Source: Rummeliibacillus sp044763875
Lineage (GTDB): Bacteria; Bacillota; Bacilli; Bacillales_A; Planococcaceae
NCBI RefSeq assembly: GCF_044763875.1
Contig: NZ_JBIWGZ010000008.1
Coordinates: 1 to 64,000, forward strand
Reading direction: 5' to 3'
Length of the DNA: 64,000 nt
A model generated the notes under the pieces. That model saw nothing but the letters and a program-made list of their open reading frames with translations, did not search any database and was not told the origin of the DNA. Shown here in pieces: positions 43,283 through 51,507 of the stretch (positions are counted from its first letter, which is position 1; every line of letters begins with the position of its first letter). The position numbers were made by a program, and so were the translations under genes.

Positions 43283-44554
43283 TTATTTCTTCTTAGATTT
43301 CTTTGCAAAGTACTTTTTCTTTCCTGAATCTTTGAAAGAAGCTCCAAATGAACTACTTTCATTTCTTTTTTTAGATGTTTTATGCGCATTTGAATTACCA
43401 TTTGGCTTTGTTTGTTTTCGAACTTGTTTATTTTCTGCGTGACCTTCTATAAGTTGGCCATTAGACCATATTTTTTCAACTGGTTTAATTGATAATTCAC
43501 GAAGGCGTTTATGGTAAGCTTGTTCTTCATGATATGCAAGTAATGTAATAACCTCACCATCTGCTCCTGCACGTCCTGTACGGCCTGAACGATGAACATA
43601 TTGCTCTCTTGTATATGGAACAGCCACGTGTATAACATACGTTAATCCATCTATATCTAGTCCTCTTGCTGCTACATCTGTTGCAATTAGAATACGAGCT
43701 TCACCTTTTCGGAAACTGTCTAATGAAGCTTTTCTTTCTTCCTTTTTCATCTCAGAATGTAGTGCCACAATTGGTGCATTGCGGAATTCAAGCTTAGATT
43801 TTTTCATTAAAACTTGGTCTAAATTGTTCATAAATGCAAGTCCTCGAACTCCTGATACATGTGATAATTTACGTAGAAATTCTGTTTTATCACGTTCTTC
43901 GAGTTTTACAAAAGAATGTACGACCTTACTGCCTGTTAATGTTTCATCCACTTTTACTTGAAAACGTATGGGATCATGGAGCATACGTTTTGCCACTAAT
44001 TCGATTTCATCGGTAATCGTTGCTGATACGACTGCAACTTGACGTTCGTGGTCTGCACCATCGATAAATGATTTTACAATGACACGGTAATCGCGGCTTA
44101 GTAGTTGATCCCCTTCGTCTAAAACAATTGTTGTCAGCTCATGTAACTTCAATTTCTTCTCTTTAACTAACTCATTTAGACGTCCTGGTGTACCAACTGC
44201 AATGGTTGGTTTTTTCTTTAATTTTTCGATTTGGCGTTGTGGGTTTGCCCCACCAATTAATGGAACAACCGTAATATTTGTACCGGCAGTCCATGTACGA
44301 ATAACTTCTACAATTTGCATACATAATTCTTGGGATGGAGCAACGATTAGTGCTTGCGTTGCTTTTTTTGCACCATCAACTTTTTGTAGAATCGGCAATA
44401 GATAAGCTAATGTTTTTCCTGTACCTGTTGGGGATTCAGCTACTACGTCTTTTCCTTCTAATAGTGCCGGAATCATTTGATCTTGGATTGGCATTGTGGA
44501 TGGGAAAGTCCACTTTTTTTGTAAATCTTCACTCAATAAAGTTAAGAATGACAT
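43283..44554 (-). CDS. DEAD-box RNA helicase (YfmL-like) with DEGD motif II
   Basis: A 423-residue superfamily 2 helicase of two RecA domains. Q motif and motif I (SPTGTGKT), Ia (APSQEL), Ib (VGTPGRL), II as DEGD rather than DEAD, III (SAT), V (ATDVAARGLDI) and VI (HRSGRTGRAG) are present. A lysine/asparagine-rich 50-residue tail (KQTKPNGNSNAHKTSKKRNE) probably aids RNA contact. It resembles YfmL, which helps ribosome assembly and cold growth in B. subtilis. The ATG with AAGGTG upstream was chosen over a GTG four codons earlier. Confidence 0.9.
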   Translation of the reverse strand: MSFLTLLSEDLQKKWTFPSTMPIQDQMIPALLEGKDVVAESPTGTGKTLAYLLPILQKVDGAKKATQALIVAPSQELCMQIVEVIRTWTAGTNITVVPLIGGANPQRQIEKLKKKPTIAVGTPGRLNELVKEKKLKLHELTTIVLDEGDQLLSRDYRVIVKSFIDGADHERQVAVVSATITDEIELVAKRMLHDPIRFQVKVDETLTGSKVVHSFVKLEERDKTEFLRKLSHVSGVRGLAFMNNLDQVLMKKSKLEFRNAPIVALHSEMKKEERKASLDSFRKGEARILIATDVAARGLDIDGLTYVIHVAVPYTREQYVHRSGRTGRAGADGEVITLLAYHEEQAYHKRLRELSIKPVEKIWSNGQLIEGHAENKQVRKQTKPNGNSNAHKTSKKRNESSSFGASFKDSGKKKYFAKKSKKK

Positions 44555-44601
44555 TGTTTCCCACACCTTCTCTCAGTTATATTTAATAATTTACATTATG
44601 T

Positions 44602-44634
44602 AAAAACCTGTCCCTTATAGAAAGGACAGGTCTT
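44602..44634 (-). terminator. terminator of the racemase gene
   Basis: AACCTGTCC/GGACAGGTC stem with an inner A/T extension, followed on the minus strand by TTTTTAC. Confidence 0.88.
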
Positions 44635-44641
44635 TCAATGA

Positions 44642-45343
44642 TTAGTCTAATAATTCGTAACCACAACTAGTAATCGCACAATCCGCTAATACAATAAGTG
44701 CATCAATATACGAATCATCTAACGATAACTCTCTATTCACAACAGATAGCTCTGTACAGCCTAAAATAATGTGGTCACATCCTGCATTTTTCATTGCTGC
44801 TTCGATTGGTTGCCATTGTGCTGACGTTATCTTTTTGCCTGCTTTTACATAGTCATATATCACTGTCATAATGTCTTTTTGCATTACTTCATCTGGAATA
44901 ATAGGTTCTATACCTTCATCCATCAAAGCCTCTTGATACAAATTGGAAGTTAATGTACCGATCGTAGCAAGTACACCAACACGATTTGCATTTAATTGGC
45001 GTGCTTTTTTCGCTGTTTCTCGAATCATATGCAATACGGGAACTTTCGAATTTGACTGTAAATCATCGTAAAAATTATGCGCAGTATTGCAAGGGATTAC
45101 AATCATATCTGCTCCCGCATCGGCTAGCTTATTTGCATCCTCAACCATTACTGGGAGAGGGTTTGGTTTAGAATGATCTAAAATATATGCCGTTCTATCG
45201 GGGATACGTGTATCATTATCTATGATAAAATGCATATGCTCCTGATCACTAAATGCTTTCGTTCTACGGACAATCGATTCGCCAAGTAGCATTGTTGCTA
45301 GCGGTCCAACACCACCAATAATACCAAGTACTTTCTTTTCCAT
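44642..45343 (-). CDS. aspartate/glutamate racemase family protein, likely aspartate racemase
   Basis: A 233-residue PLP-independent racemase of two Rossmann-like halves. The two catalytic cysteines are in VIPCNTAH (about 84) and ILGCTELS (about 194); GIIGGVGPLATM is the typical opening. The gene begins one base after the stop of the ATP-grasp gene, so the two are translationally linked. Beside a D-aspartate ligase-like enzyme, the likely task is making D-Asp from L-Asp for the peptidoglycan bridge. Sequence alone would also allow a broad-specificity racemase. Confidence 0.88.
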   Translation of the reverse strand: MEKKVLGIIGGVGPLATMLLGESIVRRTKAFSDQEHMHFIIDNDTRIPDRTAYILDHSKPNPLPVMVEDANKLADAGADMIVIPCNTAHNFYDDLQSNSKVPVLHMIRETAKKARQLNANRVGVLATIGTLTSNLYQEALMDEGIEPIIPDEVMQKDIMTVIYDYVKAGKKITSAQWQPIEAAMKNAGCDHIILGCTELSVVNRELSLDDSYIDALIVLADCAITSCGYELLD

Positions 45344-45344
45344 T

Positions 45345-46559
45345 CTAAGACAGACCTTTATTGTTAAAATATTTTTTGTATTTACGGTAATAATTCAAGC
45401 TATTCAATGTTAGTTTGCACCAACGTTTGAAGTTCATGTCCTCTTTGTAGAACAATGAGTTCGTTGCTTTACCTTCTTTGATTAATTTACGAGCTTTTGC
45501 TTTAAGCTCAGTGTTTTGTGCGTATTTGAATAATACACCATTTGGAATGATACTCCACAAGTGTTCGTTATCCGCATAAGTTAGTTCTTGTTGCAAATGT
45601 AACATACGGTCATCTGCAACATATTTCATTAGGTTATAGCCTGCTGCGGTTACATAATAACTGCTACGTCCATTACGAAGGTTAATCTCAAATAGTTTAT
45701 ATTTACCATCACGATAATCGTATTTCATATCAAAGTTTGCAATACCTGTAAAACCAATATCTTCTAAGAAGTAACGCACTTGGTCCATCAAGTCTTTATC
45801 ATATGTAGTTATGATTGCTGCATAACTACCGATACCTTCTGGAGAATGTTCTTCAAGAATTGGGTTACCTAAACACATTAGCTTCACTTTACCATCAGTA
45901 GCAACATATGCATTCAATACGCGCATATATGAATCATCACCAGGGATGAATTCTTGGATGATTAAGTGATCTTTATAAGACGAACTATAAATTGCTTTTA
46001 AGATGGCATTCTTTTCAGCTTCATCATGTGCAATGAATACTTTTTTCTTACCCGGAAATTCACAAGCCCAATAAGCCACTGAATTGGATGCTTTAATTAT
46101 GATTGGGTATTCAACTTTCACTTGGAAGTTCTCATATGTTTCATACGTACAAGTATCCGTTTTTGGATAACTGAAGTTATATTTTTCACACATTTTATAG
46201 AAGTTTTCTTTCAGTAAAATGCGATCCATTAAAGATTCATCGATGTAAGGAACAGTGAAATATTGTTCAAGAGCTGGTTTGTTTTTAATAATGAGTTTGA
46301 CATAATCATCACCACAACCCATTAGTAGTAAGTCTTTTTGCTCGTACTCTTTTGCTAATTTTTTCATTTCTTCTACAAAGTTTTCTTTTAAGTTTGAAAC
46401 TTGTTTGAAATGTAGAATATTACTATTTTGTGTTGGTGTTAAATGTGCTCGACCGACTACAATTGCTTTGATTCCATATGCTTCATAAAAAGCACGTGCC
46501 ATACCATATGCATTCATATCTGATCCGATTAATATTGGTAAAAATGGTTGTTCTGCCAT
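45345..46559 (-). CDS. ATP-grasp ligase, probable D-aspartate ligase (Asl-fm type)
   Basis: A 404-residue carboxylate-amine ligase. The opening FLPILIGSDMNAYGMARAFYEAYG closely recalls the Enterococcus faecium D-aspartate ligase (shown here in shortened form: PILIGSDMNAYGMARAF). The ATP-grasp region contains YPIIIKASNS, HLIIQEFIPGDDS and the metal-binding FEINLRNGRSS (about 315). Length equals that enzyme's. Such ligases add D-Asp to the lysine side chain of UDP-MurNAc-pentapeptide, producing the Lys-D-Asp cross-bridge. Co-encoded racemase supports this. Biochemical proof is absent. Confidence 0.82.
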   Translation of the reverse strand: MAEQPFLPILIGSDMNAYGMARAFYEAYGIKAIVVGRAHLTPTQNSNILHFKQVSNLKENFVEEMKKLAKEYEQKDLLLMGCGDDYVKLIIKNKPALEQYFTVPYIDESLMDRILLKENFYKMCEKYNFSYPKTDTCTYETYENFQVKVEYPIIIKASNSVAYWACEFPGKKKVFIAHDEAEKNAILKAIYSSSYKDHLIIQEFIPGDDSYMRVLNAYVATDGKVKLMCLGNPILEEHSPEGIGSYAAIITTYDKDLMDQVRYFLEDIGFTGIANFDMKYDYRDGKYKLFEINLRNGRSSYYVTAAGYNLMKYVADDRMLHLQQELTYADNEHLWSIIPNGVLFKYAQNTELKAKARKLIKEGKATNSLFYKEDMNFKRWCKLTLNSLNYYRKYKKYFNNKGLS

Positions 46560-46733
46560 CTCTTATCATCTCACTTATTTTGTACTTATTTTAATGCCAT
46601 TAGTTTATCATATTTTATCTTTATAAACGAATGATGTCTTATTTTGATGTGGTAATTTTTAAGGCTTTGTTCAACTTGAAATTGATATTCAATATATCCA
46701 AGATTATTCAAGATTTCGTTTGTAAACTAATAT

Positions 46734-47093
46734 GGGTAGAAACCGCTCGCTGAAAAGCAAGAAAGAATCCTCACTCAATTTCGTTGAGGTCACTGAAAAA
46801 CTAGTTGAATGCAAAAATTTAAAGTAAAAATCTGATTTTACCTGAAGTGGAATCAGCTTCGCTTTCCGCGGGCGAGCGGTAAGCCTCCTCGATAGCTCGT
46901 ACCTCGCTATCTGCGGGGTCTCACCTGTCTCGCTTTCCCACAGGAGTCTTCGCTGATTCCACTTCAACAAAGTTAGCTTTATAAGATTTTTATTTAAAAA
47001 ATGTATCCTTTTTTGCTTTTTCAGCGGCTTCACTTTGTTCGTTCCGGGTTCTTTCTTACTTGTCTTTCCTCAGAAGTCTCGCTATTCCTACCC
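46734..47093. repeat. outer inverted-repeat element
   Basis: The left 75 or so bases starting GGGTAG (46734) and the right 80 ending CTACCC (47093) are imperfect inverted copies, sharing AAAGAA-CC, CTGAAAA and other blocks. They flank a distinct inner element at 46844-46965. A 109-codon leftward frame across it is judged not to be a real gene. The element has the look of a miniature inverted-repeat element without a transposase. Confidence 0.6.
46844..46965. repeat. G+C-rich inverted repeat nested in the outer element
   Basis: Perfect 14-bp terminal inverted repeats GAAGTGGAATCAGC and GCTGATTCCACTTC bound a 122-bp G+C-rich unit. On the minus strand it contains GACTCCTGTGGGAAAGCG, ACCCCGCAG, GAGGAGGC and CGCCCGCGGAAAGCG, an order also seen at 63590-63716. 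This is a dispersed extragenic repeat family in Bacillaceae-like genomes. Confidence 0.75.
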
Positions 47094-47206
47094 ACTTTCT
47101 TTATTATTTTTCACAAAAGGTTATCTAAAGAAATAATTTCTATGAATATATTCAAAATCAGATAGCTTAGCCCCAAAAAACATCAAATAATTATATAATC
47201 TCTCAT

Positions 47207-48211
47207 TTATTTCTCGATTGCAATAGCTTGAGAGCCCATATCTCTATAGCTTGAGAAGAATTTTGTCGCATCATGTGAAACATAGCCATGTAATGGATCC
47301 ATTACAATGACTTTGTTATCTTCATACCCTGTTAGGACAACGACATGTAAATTGAGATACATTTTAGGTTTCTTATTGGTGTTCTCAATATACCAACCTT
47401 CTTTTTTCTTCGGCTTTGATAAATCGAGCGTTACCCACATCATTACAGGAATACCATGTTGCACTTTATCTATTATTTTCTTTTCACTTGCACCTGTAAG
47501 ATTGGTCACTTTTAAATCGGTTTTATAGTCATGTGCTACTTTTTTTGCTGCTTTTGTTATAACAGGGGCAAAGGCATATGTACCAGTTAATTCATTTGCA
47601 GGATCTCCTGCAAAAGCTTTATTTGGATCTGGACCAATTCTCTTTCCATCTTTATCGATAACTTCTTTCGTTGGTAAATACTTTTTTGCCATCTGTGTTT
47701 TTTTTAGATTTAGACCATAGTAGTTGAAGGCGGCCGTCATCGCTGTAATTTCACATCCATGAGGAAGCTGTGGATTTTGTAAAATTACAGGTACATCAAG
47801 TCGTTGATTTTCCTTTTGATAGTATGTTTCAAGGACGACATAAGAAGTATCTTCTTTTACATTAACAACCTTCGCTACACTAGTTGGCTCTTTTGAAACA
47901 TCAGAATTATCTTTAGATGATGGGACAAATAAATAACGATGACCTGTCTTTAAACCATTTAGCGTAACTTCTCCTTCAGAATCACCTGTTGCAGTTGTAA
48001 CGAGTTTGTCCGTGTCCAAATCACGTACACTAACTTTCATGTCCGGAATAGGTTCTCTGCTTCCAAATGCAACAATAAGCACTTTGATACCTTCGTCCAT
48101 TTCCTCTTCTTTTGCTGGTAGAATACTAGAACAGCCACTTATAATACTTAAAAAAAGCATTATAAAGCAAAAGAGGAGCAAATGCCGAGGCATTTTACTT
48201 CTCTTAAACAC
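47207..48211 (-). CDS. C39-like peptidase-fold lipoprotein
   Basis: A 334-residue probable lipoprotein: signal peptide with lipobox ISGC (Cys about 26), a short carboxypeptidase-regulatory-like beta domain (about 40-120; EGEVTLNGLKTGHRYLF), then a C39_2-type papain fold (about 130-325). The catalytic Cys is in LPHGCEITAMTAAFNYYG, and the His in NLHVVVLTGYED, with Asp in VMDPLHGYVS. The GTG start has AAAAGGGGA 9 nt upstream. It begins 33 nt after asnB and may be in its operon. The target is unknown. Confidence 0.82.
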   Translation of the reverse strand: MFKRSKMPRHLLLFCFIMLFLSIISGCSSILPAKEEEMDEGIKVLIVAFGSREPIPDMKVSVRDLDTDKLVTTATGDSEGEVTLNGLKTGHRYLFVPSSKDNSDVSKEPTSVAKVVNVKEDTSYVVLETYYQKENQRLDVPVILQNPQLPHGCEITAMTAAFNYYGLNLKKTQMAKKYLPTKEVIDKDGKRIGPDPNKAFAGDPANELTGTYAFAPVITKAAKKVAHDYKTDLKVTNLTGASEKKIIDKVQHGIPVMMWVTLDLSKPKKKEGWYIENTNKKPKMYLNLHVVVLTGYEDNKVIVMDPLHGYVSHDATKFFSSYRDMGSQAIAIEK

Positions 48212-48244
48212 CGCTGACAATCCCCTTTTAAGCTAAAGGAATAA

Positions 48245-50071
48245 TTAGCCGAAATATTTTTTGTACCATACTAAGAACATGTAAATTGTCCAAACTTTAC
48301 GTTGGTTTTTCGCTTTACCTTCGTAGTGATCTGTTAACAAATTCACAATTGCTTGTTGGTCAAAGAATTGTGCTGCTTCAGGTGATTCAAATGTTTCTTT
48401 AATTTGATTGTAATATTTATCTTCTTTTAACCAAAGACGAATTGGTACTGGGAAACCAATTTTCTTACGATGCGCCCACTCATCTGGTAGTGCACGTTGT
48501 GAAGCTTGACGGAATGCATATTTTGTATCTTTTTCATTCACACGATAGTGAGAAGGAACTTTTGAAGCAACCTTCATCACTTCACGGTCAAGGAATGGTA
48601 CACGTAATTCGATGGAATGGGCCATACTCATTTTATCCGCTTTTAACAAGATATCGTCCACTAACCATAAATTTAAATCTAAAATTTGTTTTTTTGTTAA
48701 ATCATCTTCACCTGCTGCTTTTTTGTATACCGGCATTACGATATCTGCAACAGTTGGGGCATGATTGTATTTGTCTGCTAAGATTGCAGTTGCTTCCTGC
48801 TCTTCGAAAATATGCGCTTGTCCAATAAATGTTTGTTCAACTGGAAGACCACCACGCATTAAGAAGTGTTTACCACGCATTTCAGGAAGAGCTTTTGCTA
48901 CTTCTGCAATTGGGCGACGGATAAATTGTGGTACTTTTTTATATTTGCGCATAGAAGGAAGTTCATCGTATTCTTCATAACCACCGAATAATTCATCAGC
49001 ACCCTCACCAGAAAGAACTACTTTTACATGCTTACGCGCAAGTTCAGCAAGGAAATACAAAGGAACGATAGATGGGTTAGAGTGTGGTTCATCCATCATG
49101 TATTGAATTTCGTCTAATTTATTGAAGCATACTTCAGGATCTAATACTTCATTGACATTTTCAATACCTAGTTCTTTTGATAATGCTTTTGCGTTATCGA
49201 CTTCAGAGAATTTTTCTGCTGCGAAACCAACAGAGAAAGTTTTATCTGGTTTTAAAACAGACGCCACATAACTGGAATCGACACCAGAAGATAGGAATGA
49301 ACCTACTTGCACATCGGGATCTGAAAATTCGTGAGCTTTTATTGATTCACGAACTGTAGAATCGATTTCTTCTACGATTTGATCAAGTGGACGTTCTTCT
49401 GGATTGAAATTTGGTTCCCAATAACGAGTAATTTCTAATTTACCATTTTCAAATGTTAAATAGTGCGCTGCTGGTAATTTAAAAACTCCTTTAAAGAAAG
49501 TTTCTTTTAACACTGGGAATTGGAAAGTTAAATATGGTTTTAACGCTTGTTCATTTAGAACCTTTTCGAAGTGTGGATGTGGTAAGAAACTTTTTATTTC
49601 TGATCCAAATAGTAATGTTCCGTTCATATGTGCGTAATAGAATGGTTTAATGCCGAACATGTCACGAGCTGCGAATAAGCGTTTTTTGTTTCGATCCCAA
49701 ATAACGAATGCGAACATACCACGTAATTTTTGAACTAATTTTGTTCCGTATTCTTCATAACCATGAAGTAAAATTTCACTATCTGTATCTGTCTTGAAGA
49801 TGTGGCCTGCATCAATAAGGTCTTTTCTAATTTCTTTAAAATTGTAAATTTCACCGTTGAAGATTAATACTAATGATTGATCTTCGTTATAAAGTGGCTG
49901 GCTACCATTTGCTAAGTCAATTATACTTAATCGACGGAAACCAAGTGCTGCTTGACCATCTGTAAATTCCCCTGCAGAGTCTGGTCCACGGTGAATAATT
50001 TGGTTCATCATATTCTCTAACACAACGTCAGGGTTTGATACCTCACCGATAAATCCTGTAAATCCACACAT
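48245..50071 (-). CDS. asnB: glutamine-hydrolysing asparagine synthetase
   Basis: A 608-residue class II amidotransferase. The N-terminal nucleophile Cys2 follows the start (MCGFTGFIG), RGPDSAG and NGEIYN bind glutamine, and the synthetase domain has the pyrophosphate loop SFLSSGVDSS (about 250) and SGEGADELFGGY. Ends with a basic region and KVWTIYMFLVW. AGGAG precedes the ATG. Length is like B. subtilis AsnO/AsnB, which supply asparagine or act in wall amidation; which role it has here is open. Confidence 0.93.
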   Translation of the reverse strand: MCGFTGFIGEVSNPDVVLENMMNQIIHRGPDSAGEFTDGQAALGFRRLSIIDLANGSQPLYNEDQSLVLIFNGEIYNFKEIRKDLIDAGHIFKTDTDSEILLHGYEEYGTKLVQKLRGMFAFVIWDRNKKRLFAARDMFGIKPFYYAHMNGTLLFGSEIKSFLPHPHFEKVLNEQALKPYLTFQFPVLKETFFKGVFKLPAAHYLTFENGKLEITRYWEPNFNPEERPLDQIVEEIDSTVRESIKAHEFSDPDVQVGSFLSSGVDSSYVASVLKPDKTFSVGFAAEKFSEVDNAKALSKELGIENVNEVLDPEVCFNKLDEIQYMMDEPHSNPSIVPLYFLAELARKHVKVVLSGEGADELFGGYEEYDELPSMRKYKKVPQFIRRPIAEVAKALPEMRGKHFLMRGGLPVEQTFIGQAHIFEEQEATAILADKYNHAPTVADIVMPVYKKAAGEDDLTKKQILDLNLWLVDDILLKADKMSMAHSIELRVPFLDREVMKVASKVPSHYRVNEKDTKYAFRQASQRALPDEWAHRKKIGFPVPIRLWLKEDKYYNQIKETFESPEAAQFFDQQAIVNLLTDHYEGKAKNQRKVWTIYMFLVWYKKYFG

Positions 50072-50216
50072 ATAATTTAATTCTCCTATCTATTTCATTC
50101 AATCTATTTAATTTAGCACGTATTAGAATGCACTATGTTGCATTCGACATCTTTTGATTATACTCTTTTTTTCAATTGACTTATACCGAAAAAGATTGCC
50201 ACATAGTAGCAACCTG

Positions 50217-50369
50217 TTAGCTTGTATGCTTTTTGTATTCTTTCATCAATACTTCTAATGGTACTTGATAAAGCTGTTTATCATTTATTTTAAACACGCC
50301 AAGTTCCATTAAATGATCCATTACATGATTCTTTTTTCGTTCTTCAGCTGTTATCTTCTGGTTATTCAT
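50217..50369 (-). CDS. FbpA-like small protein (Fur-regulated basic protein family)
   Basis: A 50-residue basic protein. The core HVMDHLMELGVFKINDKQLYQ and LEVLMKEY resembles the Fur_reg_FbpA family of small proteins made under iron limitation in B. subtilis. AAGGG lies 7 nt before the ATG. No Fur box was found in the 55 nt upstream, so iron control is unproved, or it is read from the vanZ promoter. Confidence 0.65.
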   Translation of the reverse strand: MNNQKITAEERKKNHVMDHLMELGVFKINDKQLYQVPLEVLMKEYKKHTS

Positions 50370-50424
50370 GTTGTATCCCTTCTTACCTTACTGTTTTATG
50401 ACATTTTCCCCAAAAGTTCGCGTT

Positions 50425-51030
50425 CTAAACGAAAACTTTGAATTTCTCTTTTAGTTTAGGGATTCGCTTAGCAAACTGTTTATAGATGCAAAATCCTAAT
50501 ATGGCTCCGAGTGTATTCAACCATAAATCATCTACATCAGTGCTTCTATATTGGGGAAGCTGCATTGTCTCGATAAACAAAGACAATCCTAGTCCAGTAA
50601 AAAAAACAAAGAAGAACTTCTCCATCTTCCGCCAAAGTAATGGTAGTAGAAAACCAATCGGCATAAAGATTGCGATGTTACCAAGAAAGTTAATGAAAAA
50701 CGGTTGCCATAAGTTTAAATAATGAATGGCATTATATACATCTGTGAAAACACGAAATAGATGAAAATTAATACCAAGTCCGTCTTGATTCTGAATTCGC
50801 ATTTCTGCATATTGAAGACTAACACCATTTTTGGGAACAATGGTTTCATAAAATAAACCAATTAAATAAACCCAAAATGTCATAATTCCAACTTCATGCC
50901 AACGATTTACTAGACCAATATCACGTTTTTTCCGTGATTTATAGCGTATATACACAACAAATGGAGTTGCAATGATCATCACAATCATCATATCGAGTGT
51001 ATATTGAAGTATATAAGACAACTTCGTCAC
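50425..51030 (-). CDS. VanZ family membrane protein
   Basis: A 201-residue protein with five or so membrane segments and the VanZ-type pattern IVPKNGVSLQY, NFLGNIAIFMPIGFLLPLLW, ETMQLPQYRSTDVDDLWLNTLGAILGF. VanZ proteins can lend low-level teicoplanin resistance, but most chromosomal copies have no known role. GTG start with only a weak ribosome site. Confidence 0.85.
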   Translation of the reverse strand: MTKLSYILQYTLDMMIVMIIATPFVVYIRYKSRKKRDIGLVNRWHEVGIMTFWVYLIGLFYETIVPKNGVSLQYAEMRIQNQDGLGINFHLFRVFTDVYNAIHYLNLWQPFFINFLGNIAIFMPIGFLLPLLWRKMEKFFFVFFTGLGLSLFIETMQLPQYRSTDVDDLWLNTLGAILGFCIYKQFAKRIPKLKEKFKVFV

Positions 51031-51403
51031 TCATTTCTATCTTTCTTCATAACAGGACAAATTATATAACAATAAGTTGCAAAAAAACATTAAATTTCAT
51101 TAACAATCTTTTCTTTTATATAATTTACCTCTATACTTCTACGATACCATATTCAGTAGGCCTTCGTACAAAGACTATTTTACCTTTTCGCAAAAATGAT
51201 GTGCTATAAAAACATTTATTTTAAAGCGATTTTACTATAGCACATTTTGATTTTTATTTGGAATAATTTTGGGATAAATTTTGAATACCTTCTATTATAA
51301 ATGAGACGGTTCTTTTGAAATTTCAAATTCCTAAATATCCGTCGATAAATTCCTGAATCATTTAAGTTCACATAACTACTAAAATTCATGCCTCCTCAAA
51401 AGA
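51031..51403. other. A+T-rich spacer without recognised features
   Basis: About 370 bases between vanZ and the next terminator. No ORF, hairpin with a U run or known binding site was seen; the vanZ promoter should lie in its left part. Confidence 0.6.
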
Positions 51404-51436
51404 AAACACTCCATTGGTTTACATGGAGTGTTCGTT
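51404..51436 (-). terminator. terminator downstream of the globin-coupled chemoreceptor
   Basis: AACACTCCAT/ATGGAGTGTT 10-bp stem with an 8-nt loop; A-rich on the left side gives the U run of the minus strand (TTTTCTTTTG). Confidence 0.8.
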
Positions 51437-51507
51437 TAAATTAAAGAAATTTAATACATCCGCGTTTTTAGCTTAAACATCGAATTATGTTATGGAATTA
51501 ATTCACT

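Noticed and set aside
46704..47033. 109-codon leftward open frame
   Set aside because: It runs through the nested inverted-repeat element, is basic with no domain, and lacks a ribosome site; similar frames arise in other copies of the repeat.
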